Of a stretch of 8,507 bases of DNA, positions 7,494 to 8,507 are shown in pieces. Numbering within the stretch: the first letter of the stretch is position 1; each line of letters starts with the position of its first letter. Location of the stretch: contig ASNI01000088.1 in assembly GCA_000404785.1 (NCBI GenBank), forward strand, positions 1 through 8,507. Direction: 5' to 3'. The stretch is from Cloacimonetes bacterium SCGC AAA252-N17. Its GTDB lineage: Bacteria; Cloacimonadota; Cloacimonadia; JGIOTU-2. Made by a program: the position numbers and the translations under genes. The notes beneath the pieces are model-generated. The model saw only the letters and a list, made by a program, of their open reading frames with translations. It made no database searches and was not told where the DNA came from.

Positions 7494-8507
7494 TGAAATT
7501 TTGTAAAAAATGTGGAACAAAACTAGAGTCTGATGCAGGTTTCTGCCCGGAATGCGGCACACCGGTAGTTGACAGTAAGCCGTCGCAAAAAAAGCCGGAA
7601 GAAAAAAATGATGATTACCAAACCCAACTTCGTGGTAAGCCGCAATCTTACAGTGTTCTGCATCTGGAAAATTTACCAGAAGGACACATCATTGATGAAC
7701 GCTACGAGATAAAGGAAAAGGTAGGCCAGGGTGGTTTTGGTGCAGTCTATCGAGTGTTCGATAGGAATATGGAAATCGATAAAGCACTGAAAATAATTCC
7801 GGAAGCGATCGTCAGCGATAAAGAAGCGATGTTCGATCTGCAGAGTGAAGCCAAGACGATGATCACTCTTAACCATGCTAACATTGTACGAGTATACGAT
7901 TTCCATAAAACCGGCAGCATCAAGTTCATTGATATGGAGTACGTTGATGGTAAAACTCTCACAGAAATCAAACTGGAGCATCCTAACAAACAAATACCGG
8001 AAACTAAAGTAAAAGAGCTTGCACTCAAGATAGCAGAAGGTATGGCCTATGCTCACGAGAATAATGTGCTTCACAAAGACATAAAACCCCAGAATATCAA
8101 AGTAACTTCCAAAGGTGATATCAAGATAATGGATTTTGGCATTGCAGAGACAGTGCGCACCAGCATGAGCAGAATACAGAATACTTCATCCTCCGGTACT
8201 TTAGTTTATATGAGCCCGGAGCAAATCAAAGGTAAAGATGTCGGTAAAGAGAGTGATATTTACTCTTTCGGAGCGGTGCTTTATGAGTTGCTTTCCGGTC
8301 ATCCACCGTTTTATAAGGGTGATATTAATCATCAGATATTGAATGAGAAGCCGGAGTTACTTGATAATATCTCTGAAAAGATGAATGCTTTTTTGATGAC
8401 ATGTCTGCAGAAAGAATATAGAAATAGATTTAAGAATTTTACATTATGTTTGCAGAGTTTGGCGAATGAGCTTCAACAAAAATTCTCTGGAAGCAAAATA
8501 TCAGATC
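7493..8507 (+). CDS. Zinc ribbon - Ser/Thr protein kinase (3' end outside window)
   Basis: The frame runs open from ATG 7493 to the right edge (338 codons and one base visible). The start overlaps the previous stop as TAATG, and AAAGGAG sits at 7482-7488. Residues: zinc ribbon Cys4/7/18/21; linker with HLENLPEG and DERYE 55-72; kinase about 71-318 with GQGGFG 78-83, Lys100, Glu119, HKDIKPQN (Asp196, Asn201), DFG 214-216 and SPE 241-243. All catalytic residues are present, so it should be active. Hand alignment with the upstream kinase over residues 93-316 gives 169 identical of 224 (about 75%), so the two are close paralogues. This copy is not frameshifted and shows the upstream gene's expected sequence at the break. 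Codons look somewhat richer in G and C than in the PEGA/FGE part of the upstream gene. Whether it also carries PEGA and FGE domains lies beyond the window. Confidence 0.92.
   Translation, partial: MKFCKKCGTKLESDAGFCPECGTPVVDSKPSQKKPEEKNDDYQTQLRGKPQSYSVLHLENLPEGHIIDERYEIKEKVGQGGFGAVYRVFDRNMEIDKALKIIPEAIVSDKEAMFDLQSEAKTMITLNHANIVRVYDFHKTGSIKFIDMEYVDGKTLTEIKLEHPNKQIPETKVKELALKIAEGMAYAHENNVLHKDIKPQNIKVTSKGDIKIMDFGIAETVRTSMSRIQNTSSSGTLVYMSPEQIKGKDVGKESDIYSFGAVLYELLSGHPPFYKGDINHQILNEKPELLDNISEKMNAFLMTCLQKEYRNRFKNFTLCLQSLANELQQKFSGSKISD

Noticed and set aside
7673..8074. Minus-strand open frames opposite the second kinase and elsewhere (for example 3329-3685, 6532-6804).
   Set aside because: They lie wholly or almost wholly within strongly supported + strand genes, carry no recognisable domains, and are explained as antisense shadows.

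Overview
The window is a compact, AT-rich stretch of bacterial DNA with every convincing gene on the + strand. It reads as one signalling locus built from Ser/Thr protein kinases, FHA (phosphothreonine-binding) proteins and envelope proteins. Good Shine-Dalgarno sites, standard stop codons, a lipoprotein signal peptide and an LPP20-type domain point to a Gram-negative bacterium. The style (zinc-ribbon kinases, PEGA repeats, FGE/SUMF1 domains, very short gene spacing) suits an uncultured lineage of the Cloacimonadota or a related group, but that placement is a guess from style, not a sequence match.

Layout. (1) 2-328: the 3' end of a gene encoding an FGE/SUMF1-fold domain. (2) 417-3072: zinc ribbon, Ser/Thr kinase, four PEGA-like repeats and an FGE/SUMF1 domain in one protein of about 884 residues. 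It is interrupted by a single-base +1 frameshift at an A6 run (690-695), inside the kinase N-lobe. (3) 3098-5023: a two-pass membrane protein with an extracytoplasmic domain, a cytoplasmic helical-repeat region and an FHA domain. (4) 5020-6537: a lipoprotein with an LPP20-like domain and a CsgG/LpoB-like C-terminus. (5) 6537-7493: three zinc ribbons plus FHA. (6) 7493 to the right edge: a second zinc-ribbon Ser/Thr kinase, paralogous to gene 2 and cut by the window end.

Genes 2 to 6 are separated by 25, -4, -1 and -1 bases, so they very probably form one translationally coupled operon. The only other gap is 88 bases (329-416), where I see no convincing promoter or terminator. No stretch over 300 bases lacks a gene, and I saw no RNA genes, CRISPR, insertion sequence or origin.

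Working model (inference): the cytoplasmic kinases phosphorylate themselves and partners on Thr, the two FHA proteins read that mark, and the membrane FHA protein links it to the envelope next to the lipoprotein. The FGE-fold domains lack the catalytic cysteine pair of true formylglycine-generating enzymes and more likely act as binding or sensor modules. The points most worth checking are the frameshift, the 32-residue activation segment that is invariant between the two kinases despite synonymous change in half its codons, and the resemblance of the FGE C-terminus to scaffolds used by diversity-generating retroelements.
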